In this document: positions 48,070 through 61,430 of the stretch, one piece after another
How the letters are laid out: the number at the start of each line of letters is the position of its first letter
Numbering within the stretch: the stretch's first letter is position 1
NCBI GenBank assembly: GCA_023630585.1
Contig: CM042555.1
Coordinates: 5,412,501 to 5,476,500 of the forward strand
Source of the DNA: Cranoglanis bouderius
Lineage: Eukaryota > Chordata > Actinopteri > Siluriformes > Cranoglanididae
Reading direction: 5' to 3'
DNA: 64,000 nucleotides
Translations under genes and position numbers: made by a program
Notes under the pieces: generated by a model
What the model was told of the DNA's origin: nothing
Databases searched by the model: none
What the model saw: only the letters and a program-made list of their open reading frames with translations

Positions 48070-51000
48070 CTATGCTAGCGGGGTGTTTGATCTGGAGCTG
48101 AGTCTTGGCTCCTCTATGCCTCTTCTCTTGCTTGTGTGCTTGCGTTTTCCGACGTAACCGAGTCCGTCCTCCGCTCTGGCGCCGTCTAGAGTTAAGGTAG
48201 TCTCTCCACTTCCTCTACTGACGAACACAAAAGGATTATGGGATGCCATTTCGAATCTCTCTTCTGCAGCCTTGCGAGCCACAGCCTTCTTTTTGGTCCG
48301 GGGCTGTGGAGAGGGTAATGGCTGAAGCAAAACACGCTGTGTGGAGGAGGAATGGCCAACGGTAGTGATGGGCACCCGTGCTGGTGTGGCAGTCCCCAGG
48401 CGTGCCAGAGCTACGGGGATCTCCTCCAGAGACTCTGCGGAATCAGAGTGGTACTCAGCCGGGGGGCCGGCAGCCTGCACAGGGGCCAGAGGGGGGAGGG
48501 TCACCCGCACAGGGAATGCTGGGAAAGGGAGGCGCTGGCTTAGGGATGAGGACAGAGTGGCGGCAGCTACGGAGGACTCTATGGATTGGGATGCACAAGG
48601 TCACAAAAAATGCACACAAACCACTGTACAAAAATATGGCACACTCGCACAATTAATGCTAACACATTGCTGAGGAATGTACTATTAACTAAAATAATGT
48701 GTGTTATATTAATAATTTGGCAGTGCAGGTTGTAATTAGTAATCCTCATGCAGTGGATCACCACATGACACTACAGCACTGAAGATAACACACACTGCTT
48801 ACACTCAAACAAAGCAAACACGATTAGGAGTAACAGTGCATATGATTCACAAAGAACACAGCAACCATCGCAATGCAAACAGCCCACCATAACGAGCAAA
48901 TAAAATTAAAAAAAAAAAAAAACCATAAAAGCAGTCTAAACAGCTACTATATGTAGCAGGTGTCAGGACGGATCAGTAACAGATACAGCACTATCACGAT
49001 TTTCACTAAATTGCTCTAAAGCAAATACTACACTGGACAATCGTTAACTTTTTCGATAACCTAACACTACAGCTCCATAACTACTGATTTATGAGATTCA
49101 ATATAAGGTGAACGCATAATATGTTCACCTTTCACCTTTAACGTCTTGAGAACACAGTTACTAGGAAACATGGAAATATAAAAATATGAACATAATGACC
49201 AAGGTTAACAATTTAGCTAGCAGGGAGCTGTTATGTCTTTTATAGACAACATGAGAGTGGTGGTGGCAACGAGATAAAACCATGAGGAACGTCAACATTT
49301 CCTTAAGTCCTGCATGATTAAAAATTGCAATGTAATTACAATTAACACTGACTACTAACCAAACTTCAATTTTTCTGTAATTACAGTAATCATGAACTAT
49401 AACGCAAACTGGAATATGGCCGGGTGTTCAGTGTGTTTATGAAAAGGTGCCATATGAATGGCCCACTCTTGTGATATTTTCTACTTCAGAAGTCAAAGTT
49501 GTGACGCAATGCTGACATTTCACAATGCTTATACACAGTCTTTTCTTAGTAAGTTACAATCATGAGGGAAATGTTGATATTTCCTGCAGTTTACTCTCAA
49601 TTTCACTGTCACAGCCTTTACTTGGAACACGAACACAATTAAAACATGGTTGGAACTTAAAAAAAATAATAATAATCACTTGCAGAATATTAAACTTAAT
49701 TTTAGTTGAAATGTGACTATGGAGTAAAGACTATTAGCCATACCAGGTAATATAAAATGCAATATAAAACATTGCATTAAGTAGTGTATTAAGTATACAT
49801 CAGTGTGTTTAAAATGCTATAATTCTCCCTAATACTGTATGTATATGACAGTTTGGTGTTAGACCTTGGAAAAACAAACCAGGCATTAGGAGGCCACACT
49901 GATGACGGAATTATGGGTAAATAGGTTATCAGACTAAGTCAAATTATGTCCCTGTGGTGTTAGTTCGTTCAATTTATCAACTAAACATGATGGCTGATTG
50001 TGTGTGTGTGTGTGTGTGTTTGTGTGTTACCTTGCTCAGCTGAATGATGTGCCAGGCCTCTACTCGTGCTCATCTCTGTGCCTCGGTCATTGATCACTTC
50101 TGCTGGTATTTTACGCACTTTCTTCTTTTTCTTCTAAAAAAAAAAACAAAACGATAAACCAAGGAAGAACGTTAATTAAACATGGATTAAAAATACAACA
50201 GGGATCAGAAGTGTATTTTACTGTTCAATAAACACTTCAACCCAATATATGGGTATAACCACCACAGAGCGTGTGTGTAATGAGTTTACAGATCGCAAAC
50301 AAGATCTATTTCCACTGTTAGTCATAGCTCCAGAACTGGATGAATTGTGCATGAGATTGTATCTCAGTTTGCTTATATCTAACCAGTATCTTGAGACCGG
50401 GTGAGGTGAGGTTTAGAGTGTATTAGAGATTTCCATGTCATTTAAAATTCCATTCAAATTTGATTTACCTTATATGTAGTATTTGAAAGCATTTTGTAAA
50501 CCACAAAATGGGGAAAATGTCACTTTCTTAAGCATAGAAAACTACAAGGAGGTGCTACCAAAGCCCCTACAAATCCGTTAGACTGAGTCCCAAATGGCTT
50601 TCTATTCACTATACAGTATATGCTCACTACACAGGGAATAACAAAATACATACAGGTGCACTTTACAGTAAATTAGAAGCCCTTTGAGATTCAACCTTCA
50701 ATAAGTGCCTGCTCTAAATTAATTAACAGATTATATACAGTGAGGGAAAAAAAGTATTTGATCCCCTGCGTTTGCCCACTGACAAAGAAATGATCAGTCT
50801 ATAATTTTAATGGTAGGTGTATTTTAACAGTGAGAGACAGAATAACAATTAAAAAAAATCCAGAAAAACACATTTCAAAAAAGTTATTAATTGATTTGCA
50901 TTTTAATGAGTGAAATAAGTATTTGATCCCCTATCAATCAGCAAGATTTCTGGCTCCCAGGTGTCTTTTACACAGGTAATGAGCTGAAATTAGGAGCACT

Positions 51001-52695
51001 CCCTTTAATCTCAGTTTGTTACCTGTATAAAAGACACCTGTCCCAGTTTGTTACCTGTATAAAAGACACCTGTCCACAGAAGCAATCAATCAATCAGATT
51101 TCAAACTCTCCACCATGGCCAAGACCAAAGATCTGTCAGGGACAAGACTGTAGACTTACACAAGGCTGGAATGGGCTACAAGACCATCGCCAAGCAGCTT
51201 GGTAAGAAGGTTACAACAGTTGGTGCAATTATTCGCAAATGGAAGAAACACAAAATAACTGTCAGTCTTCCTCGGTCTGGGGCCCCATGCAAGATCTCAC
51301 CTCGTGGAGTTTCAATGATCATGAGAACGGTGAGGAATCAGCCCAGAACTACACAGGAGGATCTTGTTAAAGATCTCAAGGCGGCTGGGACCATAGTCAC
51401 CAAGAAAACAATTGGTAACACACTACGCCATGAAGGACTGAAATCCTGAAGCGCCCGCAAGGTCCCCCTGCTCAAGAAAGCACATGTACAGGCCCGCCTG
51501 AAGTTTGCCTGAATGATTCAGCGGAGAACTGGGTGAAAGTGTTGTGGTCAGATGAGACCAAAATCGAGCTCTTTGGCATCAACTCAACTCGCCGTGTTTG
51601 GAGGAGGAGGAATGCTGCCTATGACCCCAAGAACACCATCCCCACCGTCAAACATGGAGGTGGAAACATTAGGCTTTGTGGGTGTTTTTCTGCTAAGGGG
51701 ACAGAACAACTGCACCGCATCAAAAGGACGATGGATGGGGCCATGTACCGTCAAATCTTGGGTGAGAACCTCCTTCCCTCAGCCAGGGCATTGAAAATAG
51801 GTTGTGGATGGGTATTCCAGAATGACAATGATCCAAAACACACAGCCAAAGCAACAAAGGAGTGGCTCAAGAAAAAGCACATTAAAGCCCTGGAGTGGCC
51901 TAGCCTGTCTCCAGACCTTAATTCCATAGAAAATCTGTGGAGGGAGCTGAAAGTTCGAGTTGCCAAACGTCAGCCTCGAGACCTTAATGACTTGGAGAGG
52001 ATCTGCAAAGAGGAGTGGGACAAAATCCCTCCTGAGATGTGCGCAAACCTGGTGGCCAACTACAAGAAACGTCTGACCTCTGTGATTGCCAACAAGGGTT
52101 TTGCCACCAAGTACTAAGTCGAAGGGGTCAAATACTTATTTCCCTCATTAAAATGCAAATCAATTTATAACTTTTTTGAAATGCGTTTTTCTGGATTTTT
52201 TTGTTGTTATTCTGTCTCTCACTGTTAAAATACACCTACCATTAAAATCATAGACTGATCATTTCTTTGTCAGTGGGCAAACGTACAAAATCAGCAGGGG
52301 ATCAAATACTTTTTTTCCCCCACTGTATGTATATCATTTAATAAAAATGTTTAGGATACATGTTGTTCAGTTCAGTTGACTTTCACTACATGACAGCTGA
52401 ACATGGGGATCTTACAAGGATCTATACAAGACAAGACTTTTTTTTTTGGCCTTTAAATTCATTTTGAAATTATTACTGAACAATTTTAGTACTCAATGTC
52501 TTGTCATTTTTGCCTATTTTGAATATATACTGTAATATTATGAAAATTTGACTAATATTTGAACAGTAACACTCGTTCTGAATGTTTGGGGACCCCTGAT
52601 GGACCACATCATTGCTCTCTTCTAACATCCACACTGAAAGAGCAAAAATGTGCACTATCTGGGTTCCCTAAGGAGTAGTGTACATGACACTGCTA

Positions 52696-52733
<38 letters not shown>

Positions 52734-55700
52734 CGAACCTGAGTGTTTTTAGAAGGACATAGTGCTGGTTTCTGCTCCGTGGACACAGTAGGGAGTAGCT
52801 CCTCATCAGCCATTCTTTCTAGCGAGCTTCTGATCCTGCCGTTACCATACAACCTTTATACGAAGAGGCAGCATCGGATTAGTACAGCACATAACTGCAT
52901 GAATTAAACCAGTATATTCAGTTTCGTCACAAACCTTTGTTAAGTGGCTTTTTCATATTGTGTTTAATAAAAGCATGACAGGATAAGATAAAAGATTACC
53001 AAACTGACTTTAATTCCCACTCAATCATTACAGCTATCCATCACAAATGATAGCAACAGTGTTGACAGTTTCTGAGCTCCTGGCTAAAACATTCCACTGT
53101 GAACAACAGCATTGGGGGGCACCAACAGGTCAAATACACACACACACACACACACACAGACCTTTATTTGCGCATATCACTACACACTTCATGTCCTTTG
53201 CAGTTGCCAAGTGATCGAATCTTATTAGCGATTCGTATTAGATGATAAAGCTATCCCTTTCTCACCATCTCTTGATTTACACTACCAGTTAAACAGGGAC
53301 TTTAAGATCACCAACATGTTTAAACATGTTAATGATTCCTGGTAAGAGGAACGAATTGCAACAAGAACTTTTTTTATTACAAAGCCCAAGGTAGAATTTA
53401 AACTGAACTGGCAGTTGAACAGTGTGTAACTCATTACTGCTGCCTAACTGTTCTGACCTTTTACATTTAATGAAAGCGACAGCTGAGATCAGTGACAGCG
53501 CTCGGAATGTTTTTCTTCTTCTTCTTCTTCTCCTTCTCCATTTCAATTTGCTAAGTGCCATTAAAGTCATGGGAAAGCGAACTGAATTCACAGTTTGTTT
53601 GTGTATTTTTTAAATGCTCACCATGACAACACAGTGAATGCCTACTATTAAGTGACATTCAGTTTCATTCTTATGAAACAGGCACACAGCAGCTTCAACA
53701 CGTGGTTACCGAACGGCAGATTGAGTCGCAGTACGAACTTAAGAGCTTTGCCACACTTTGAAAACGTCCCATTGGGCTAATAAAATAAATAAACCGGCGC
53801 TAAATACATGGGGCTTAGAGAGCCTTGGATGTGATATAAATTAAGAGCACAGACGCCACAACCAACTTAAATGTTTTCCTTTTTTCCTATCCTGGCAAAA
53901 CCGACAACTGGCACGGACGTAAAGTTAAAAAGCCAGTCACCATGACAATTTAGTTTCTGACTCATATCGACAAGTTTTCACTGGCTAATAAACTGCATTT
54001 ATTCCTCTTCTACCGAATCTCAGTGTTCTAGTGCAGGGCCTGACTTGCTCGATACAATAAATTAACATTTTACTGTAATGTTTTATGAGTAATTGTAAAA
54101 AATTTAAAATAAATAAAAAACACCAATAAGCAGTAATTCTTTCAGCAGGCTAGATGATTTGAGCCAACTATGCTGAATTTAATGGATTTAAGAATACATA
54201 GTCAGCGGCTGAGCATTGGTGCCTTGTGGAAATGTTATGGCACCCACAGCATGTACATGTACATGCTTTTCAAAGCAATAACATGTAGAACGTGATCATA
54301 CAACAAAGACAATAAAGAAGTGCCTCAGAACCTGTTGCCACAGCTATTAATACATATGTAACTGTATAATAATATTGTATAATGATTGTTCTTATGCTTG
54401 CAGAATTAACAGCACAATTGTAAGCACTGAATTTAAAATAGTTGCTAAACCTCTTTAAAAAAAAACAAATCACGAATTAAACTGTAATCAGAATTTCCTC
54501 CCTGACGCTTTCTACGGGTCGTTTTAAGATGAATTTTGGCTGACTTGTATCGGTACACATAAGCAATATGCGTTCTGTCATCTTACTCAGGATTTCCATG
54601 TGAGCTCCTGGTGGCAGGATCCTCTACCTCCATCTCGGGATTGGTGTAGCCTAGAGTACCTGAGTAGCTCACGTCCTAAAAGTACAGAAAGTAAAAGAGA
54701 ATCAATATATTTCTCAGAGAATGTAAATCATATTAGAAATTCATCTTCAGTAAGCACTTTATCTTGGTCAGATCCATCTTGCGGATCCAGAGCCTATCCC
54801 AGGGATGATGGACACGAGGCAGGAATAGACACTGGGTGGGGTGGCAGCTCATCAAAGAGCACCATGCACATTCATTCAAACCTAGGGGCAATTTAGTGTA
54901 GCCAATCCACCTCCTAGCACATACCAGCCACTACAGTCCAAGATGGTAGAGCTTTCTAAAGCGGCACCATCTGCACCATTTTCATAGAGGCTTTACCACC
55001 AGGACGTATCTGCAGGACAGGAAGCAAACATGTGTGAAGCTCATGACAAATCCATGTAAATGGACTTTTATGCACCTGTAAAAGAACCTGCAAACAGTGC
55101 TTTTAAACAGTGGCACAATGAGATTTTTGGAACAAGACAGATTCACTGGACTAAAAATAAAAGTTCACATTATAGTTTCAAAAAGATTTTAGTCTGGGTT
55201 ATACTGGTTAACCATTTCAGATCCAACAAATTCAGCCAGCAAAGCCAAAAGCAGCAGCTAATGAGGGGGGCAAATTAGAAATGTTGTCTTCTACTTTGAC
55301 CTTCATCTATACTTTAGTTATACTGAAATTATAGCGCCCCAGTGAGGTGGAAAACTGTCATTGCATGAGCTCTTCCACAAGAGCCTATAAACTACATTTC
55401 TATTTCAAAAATTCCATCCAGAAATCACAAGAAAGATCAGTTGCCCATTTCATCTTCAACTAGGTCACTGTTTATCAAAATTTGCATGAATGTGCGTCAC
55501 TATTTATTGTGAAAGACAAAACTTTACCCACTTGGTACCCAATTCTACATTCACAGTAACAGTGAAGACTGTTTATTGTGGGTAAGCCACAGAACATAGG
55601 AAGCATGCATTTTGGCATGATAGAGAGCCATATGGACCTGTGGGTGTGGGTGTCCACATGGTCTGTTGCACCACTGAGCTAAGCCTAACAACATCACACA

Positions 55701-57444
55701 CCATGCCACCTGGATAAAGCGCAGGATACAGAACCTACTAGCCACGATGGTGAAAGGTGATCAAAAATCTTTGAATCTCAAGGTCCTATGGGAAATGTAG
55801 GGTTTATATGCATTGCCATGCTTGTTGCCAGTGTATACATACATTGTGTGTCTGTGAGGCGGCGGGGGTTAACCCTAACCCTAAACCATCCACTTTTCTG
55901 CAGTGAATAAGCTAACAAATTTCTCCACACGATCTACTCCACTGGAAACTTGCCAGTTGTCACACCGTCCTTCAAACATAGCTGCCCTCTAAAACAGGAA
56001 GTGACCCAACAGTGTGGATGCTCATTTCCCACGGCTTTGCAAGACTTCAAAGTGGCATCCAAGTGAGATTTTCACTGACGGCTAGCGGAAAACAGATTAC
56101 ATGCTGGAGTGAATCAGCCATGACAATTCAAAACAACCTGGTTGCCATGGACTAAACTGCATCCATGTGTAAACATTATAGTTTATACAGCATGCAATAT
56201 TTATTATATATTTGCAACCTAATGAACAGCATCCTGTATTAGTTTCATTGGCATTAGTTTCATTCAGATGAATGATTTAAATGACTAAACTAATAAAAAC
56301 ATCCTGTAATGAGAGCAGTCCACAAACCTGGCATGGCTAAGTTTACATACAGGAGCCTCAGATCACAACCAGGGAAGACTTCATCTGGACATGTGCGTGC
56401 AAACAGGCCTTGAATATCTAAACATCACACTTGGATGTCATTCGAGACCCGTGTGTTTGTATGTTCACCTTGATGAGGTTCATCTTGGGAACTCCAGGCT
56501 CGTTCCCTGAAGGGCCTCTGCTAGTGTCTCTTGCCTCCTGTCGATGTCTCTGTCGAACGATGTACTCATATGTACTCAGCCTGTTCCACACTGAGAGAAG
56601 AGAGATGAGGAGAGATCAGTATCACACCATCACTGTAAGCAAACAGTAGGAGATTAGTGATGAATTATGAATTCGCGTGGTGGTCTCTGGAAAACCCGTC
56701 AGATGTCACTGTGGCAAAATGACAAACGAGTAGAACTCGACGCAGTGTACACTGGGAAGTCTAGTCATTGTCATCACTAATTTGTATGCCTGAAATAGCC
56801 TGAAATTATTCTCCAAACAGGAAGGAAGTTCTCAAAGAAAAACTATTTCAGACTATTTCCCTGTTTGGATCCATTTCAAAATCTAATCAGTTCGTCTGCT
56901 GGTTAAAATGATAATTCCATATAAATATTCAACTTTTCATTCTTGAGATATAAGCAGCTGAATTGATGTTAAAATTTTGTACTTAAACATCAACACTGTA
57001 TTACATTTTTAGACATTAAATAAAGTATTGAAAAGTCTTCAACAATGGTGATATATTATTTCTGTCTTATCACCCACATCTACTCACAATATACTTTTCG
57101 GAGATATTGTGGTATCAAAATATCATTGTATAGAATTTGTAATTTTTATACGACATTTACAGTGCAAGCAGCTGATTTGAGTCTTTAATTTATAAAAGGG
57201 TAACATTTACATCATTCTTTCCAGTGTTCATTTATCAAAATTCATTTATTTTTTTATAAATACATTTTTTAAATCATTTGAAGTACTTTTGCTTTTTTTT
57301 AACTCAGCTTTTTAGTTTTTAAATGAAACACTAGTGGGGTTTTTTCTATGAATTTATATACGCAAGTACCAATGATGCCCACAATCCAGCCAGCCATATT
57401 TAAGAGCCTGCAAAAAGTGTAAAATATCCACAAAAGCGAGGCAT

Positions 57445-57487
<43 letters not shown>

Positions 57488-60400
57488 ACTACCCATCTGT
57501 AGTTGTACCATTATACATCCTTCCAGTAATCTACAGAATAAAAACGTCAATCACGAACAGCACTCAGCAGGACCCCCTCAATATTTCCTCCTTTATAATT
57601 ATTTTATTTTACTTATTAATCAGGGTTTGTTGTTGTTATTATTTTACTTTTAATCAGGACTCGGTCTTTTGCCTCACATTAATGCAGAGTAGCTTAATGG
57701 AGCACTCTAAAGCTAAATGTATTATTAAAATTATTATTATAATTAGTACTGTCATGACTAAAGAGAATCATCTCCATTTTAGCAGTGTGGTTCTGGCCTG
57801 TATTGTGCCTCACCATGAGCAATTAACCAGCAGGCAGCCTTGGAAACACTGTCTAAATATAAAACTGGTGAATCATCGGGTTTAAGCAGCATCACTGACT
57901 GCAGTGCTGATCTAAAGAGAATGATCGTGACTGAGCGAACGCTTGTTTTTCAAGTCAGCGTGAACATATTAACAACGTAACATATTCTCAAGCATCACAC
58001 TAGAGCAATGTTTTTATTGCTGCTGTTTTCAATTAACACAACCTCTTCGTGCTCTAGCTAGCAATTAGCGTAAAGACATAATATTAGTATTGTTTACACC
58101 ACAGCGCTGGTGAATTCTCAATTGTGATTGGCAGAAGGTGTTGATTATTTTTCTAACACAGCAGCTCTTACAATAGTTACAAAATCCCAGCTTTAGATGA
58201 ACGCACTCATTCTAATGCGTTATTATTTCTATAGGAACAACTTATTCACAGGGGCCTTTATCTACGACTAATAGTAAACAGGTTTTAAAAAAACAATGTT
58301 ATTTAACAAGGAAAAATGTATGATCGTTGATATGGTGAAGGGTTCTGTAAGATGATGTTTATTTAACATTTCTAGAAGGAGTCTCCAGCGTTAGTGCTTT
58401 GTAACAACCAGAGGTAAAGCTGTAACATTTTCCACCAAAGGAGTGTCTTTGGGAAGGAAGTGTTCGTGCTTTACAGTTTCTCGGTAACAAACTGCATTTC
58501 TTATTAACTTACAAAGCAAGTGAGGGAATAACTGTTATAACGTAAGCGGTGAACAGGAACTAACTTGTCTCGCAGACATTCCACGAAGCCATGCAGAGTA
58601 GCAGGAACATGTGTAAAGACTACATCGTGTGCACTCACTGAGGTAGATGTGGAAGCAGAGTAAATGGCCGAGCAGTAATGAGGAAAGAAGCCCCATCGTG
58701 ATAGTTACTCCTGCCAGTGCAGGGATGGCTGGACCTGCTGTAGATACAGGAGCCACCGGCAAGAACACAAACCACACCACAGATTCATTCTTCACTGAAG
58801 GTAGGAGGCATGAAAAAGAAAGCAGAGAGAAATATGAGTCAGATAAACCTGGATTAGTTTATCTGATTTTGGCGGTTACCAGTCGGGTAGATCATATTAT
58901 ACCCTTTATGGAATTAAAGCTGTTTTAAAGATCAGATTACATGAAATCCAATAAGGATGAATAATAAAGGTTTTTGCCAAATAATAGGATTATTCAGCAC
59001 ATACTGTTAATCTGATGTTTACTGCACAAGAACACAAATATAATCAAAAAGAGGGGGAAATGTTTGTCTCCATCGTTCAATTAAACCAGAAACAGCTAGA
59101 AGAATAGCGTTATGTGCAATCTGCAAAAAAAATTAACAATTAAATAAAACATTATCATCTCTATCATTCAGAGATGACCTGTAATGTGAGCAACCTGTAA
59201 ACATGAGTCCATGCTTTCAATCAACGAACAAGAAATAAATAACATGATGGAATTAAATATAGTATATTCTTGTGTTGTACAAGTAAAGTATTTATCAGCA
59301 CTGTATTTTTCTTTAAATGGCAATGCTACCACTTTGCTAATGGAAAATCAATTTTGTTGTAGTTAAATAGTAAAGGTAGGCTATTATCAGATTATTTAAG
59401 TGCATGTAAACAAATTGACTGAATCACCGCCAAAGGTTTTTTTGTTGTTGTTGTTGTCGTCAGATCAGAGCACATCAGTGCACCCTACCTTGCTGGAAGT
59501 GTTTATCAGATCGCAGCTTCGATGGATCCAAAAAGAACTCGATGAAAACGTATGTGGCGATGATCACAATTAAAAATATGCCCAGCAGAGCGGATACGAC
59601 ACTGTTCAGGAAAACCCTGCAATGGAGAAAGGATGTGGAAAGATGTGAAAACTGACAACAACAACAACAACAACAACAAGAACTGTAGAACAATATACTG
59701 ACACTAGATCTTGTTATAGAGCTACATGATTCTGACACGAGGAATAAAACATGCTGTTATAGGAATCTATTCACTGATGGGGTGGTGTAATGGAGCCTGA
59801 TGTAAAGTCAGTCCCGTACAGGATTTTTGTGATCGCTGCGGCCAAAAATGCTTGATTTTTATTTCGCTTTTTTTCAAAATTTGCGATGCAACTTGCAGAG
59901 ATTTTTGTGCTTTTTTTCCCCCCTGAAAACTACATGAATTGGCAAAATTGCAATTGCACGAAACTGTTTTGCGTGGTATTTCGCAGTGATGTTTGTTGGT
60001 AAATGAGACCTTTTTAGCTGTAGTCGTGTTCGATGCATGCGAATCGAAGAGGGCTTTGGCTGAATGTGTTGTGTGACGTCACATGACGTGTCTTGGCCCA
60101 AATTTGCGGAAAATCTTAGGTAATTTTGAAAAATTGCAAGGTCCTGCGAATATTGTGGCGCTTGCTTGATTTTGCGTTAATTTCTGCGCTCGCAAAATTG
60201 TGAAATCCTGGAGGGACTCACTGAAACCACCCCAAAGTTGATTATTTTACTAAACTAGGTAGTTTGCAGGGTTTAGTTAGATTTAATAAAATTCTGGAAG
60301 AAATGCAGTAATTTCAGTCTTGGGCATGTACATGTTTTTTTTTTTTTCTTTTTGGAAGTGCCATTCTGAATGTGCTCCAGGTTAACAAGACCCTGATTTT

Positions 60401-61385
60401 GGCTTTGCTTGACAGAAATGTGATTCTCAGTGCTGTCCTGTAGCAAAACTGAAAAGTGCCAAGCTAACAAGGCATCATGGGAAGCCATCTGTTCTGTCCT
60501 GCTTTAAACAATCACAACATATTGCGTATTCATTATTCAGAAGGTCTCACCAATAGTTTCTGCTGCCCACACAGTTGTTGAGCCATCTGCAGTGGTGATC
60601 GAAACTGGCCACACACTTATTACAGGCACTGCAGTGTTTGGATTTCGGCCCTCTGAAAACAACAGGGAAACACCACGGTTAATTCCTGACAATAAAACAG
60701 ACTCGAGATGAAGCTCTTAGCAGGGCTGAGTAGGGATGTGAAGCCTGCTGGCTGCCCACAGCTTACACCATATGCTCATGCACTATTCCTTCCTTTCTGT
60801 GTGTAATTACAGTTCAGCGATCACGTAGGAGTGCGATCAAACCCTCATCTAGCATCTTTATAGCGGGTTTAATTTGCTGAATTGACTGCTCGATTAACAA
60901 AACAATTTAAACAATATCTCTTAATGCTTCACTGCTTCAGGCAGGCCAAGAAACGTTCCCTCCACCCTCTAGCCATACTTACACATCCACCTCACAGAGG
61001 TAACAGTGGCAGTTCTCGATGACGTGTGCGTGTTTTGTGCGGTCGAACGCAGGCAGTGGTCCCTTGTAGCTCTTTGCCCTGACGTTATAGTCCGCAGGGT
61101 CGATGGAGACGGCGGCCAGGTGCACGAGCAGGTGACAAACGAACGTAATGCCCGTACACTGAACACCAGGTTAAAGTCAAGTAACCGTAGAAGAGTGTAA
61201 ATCTGAATTAAATTTTTAATAAATTCCGTTCAGGAAAAATAACACATACTGTAAAAGAGGCCTAAGTTAGAAAAAACAACAAAGTAACGGAAATCTGAAA
61301 CAAAGTGTCAATCATCGGAAACTTGCGTGTGAAATTGCGATTTTGTCTACACAGCATGACATCTGATTTATTTCTTAAATATGAC

Positions 61386-61430
<45 letters not shown>

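Noticed and set aside
48341..48673. Plus-strand open frames of 63-110 codons
   Set aside because: They are shadows of the GC-rich last ZDHHC1 coding exon on the other strand.
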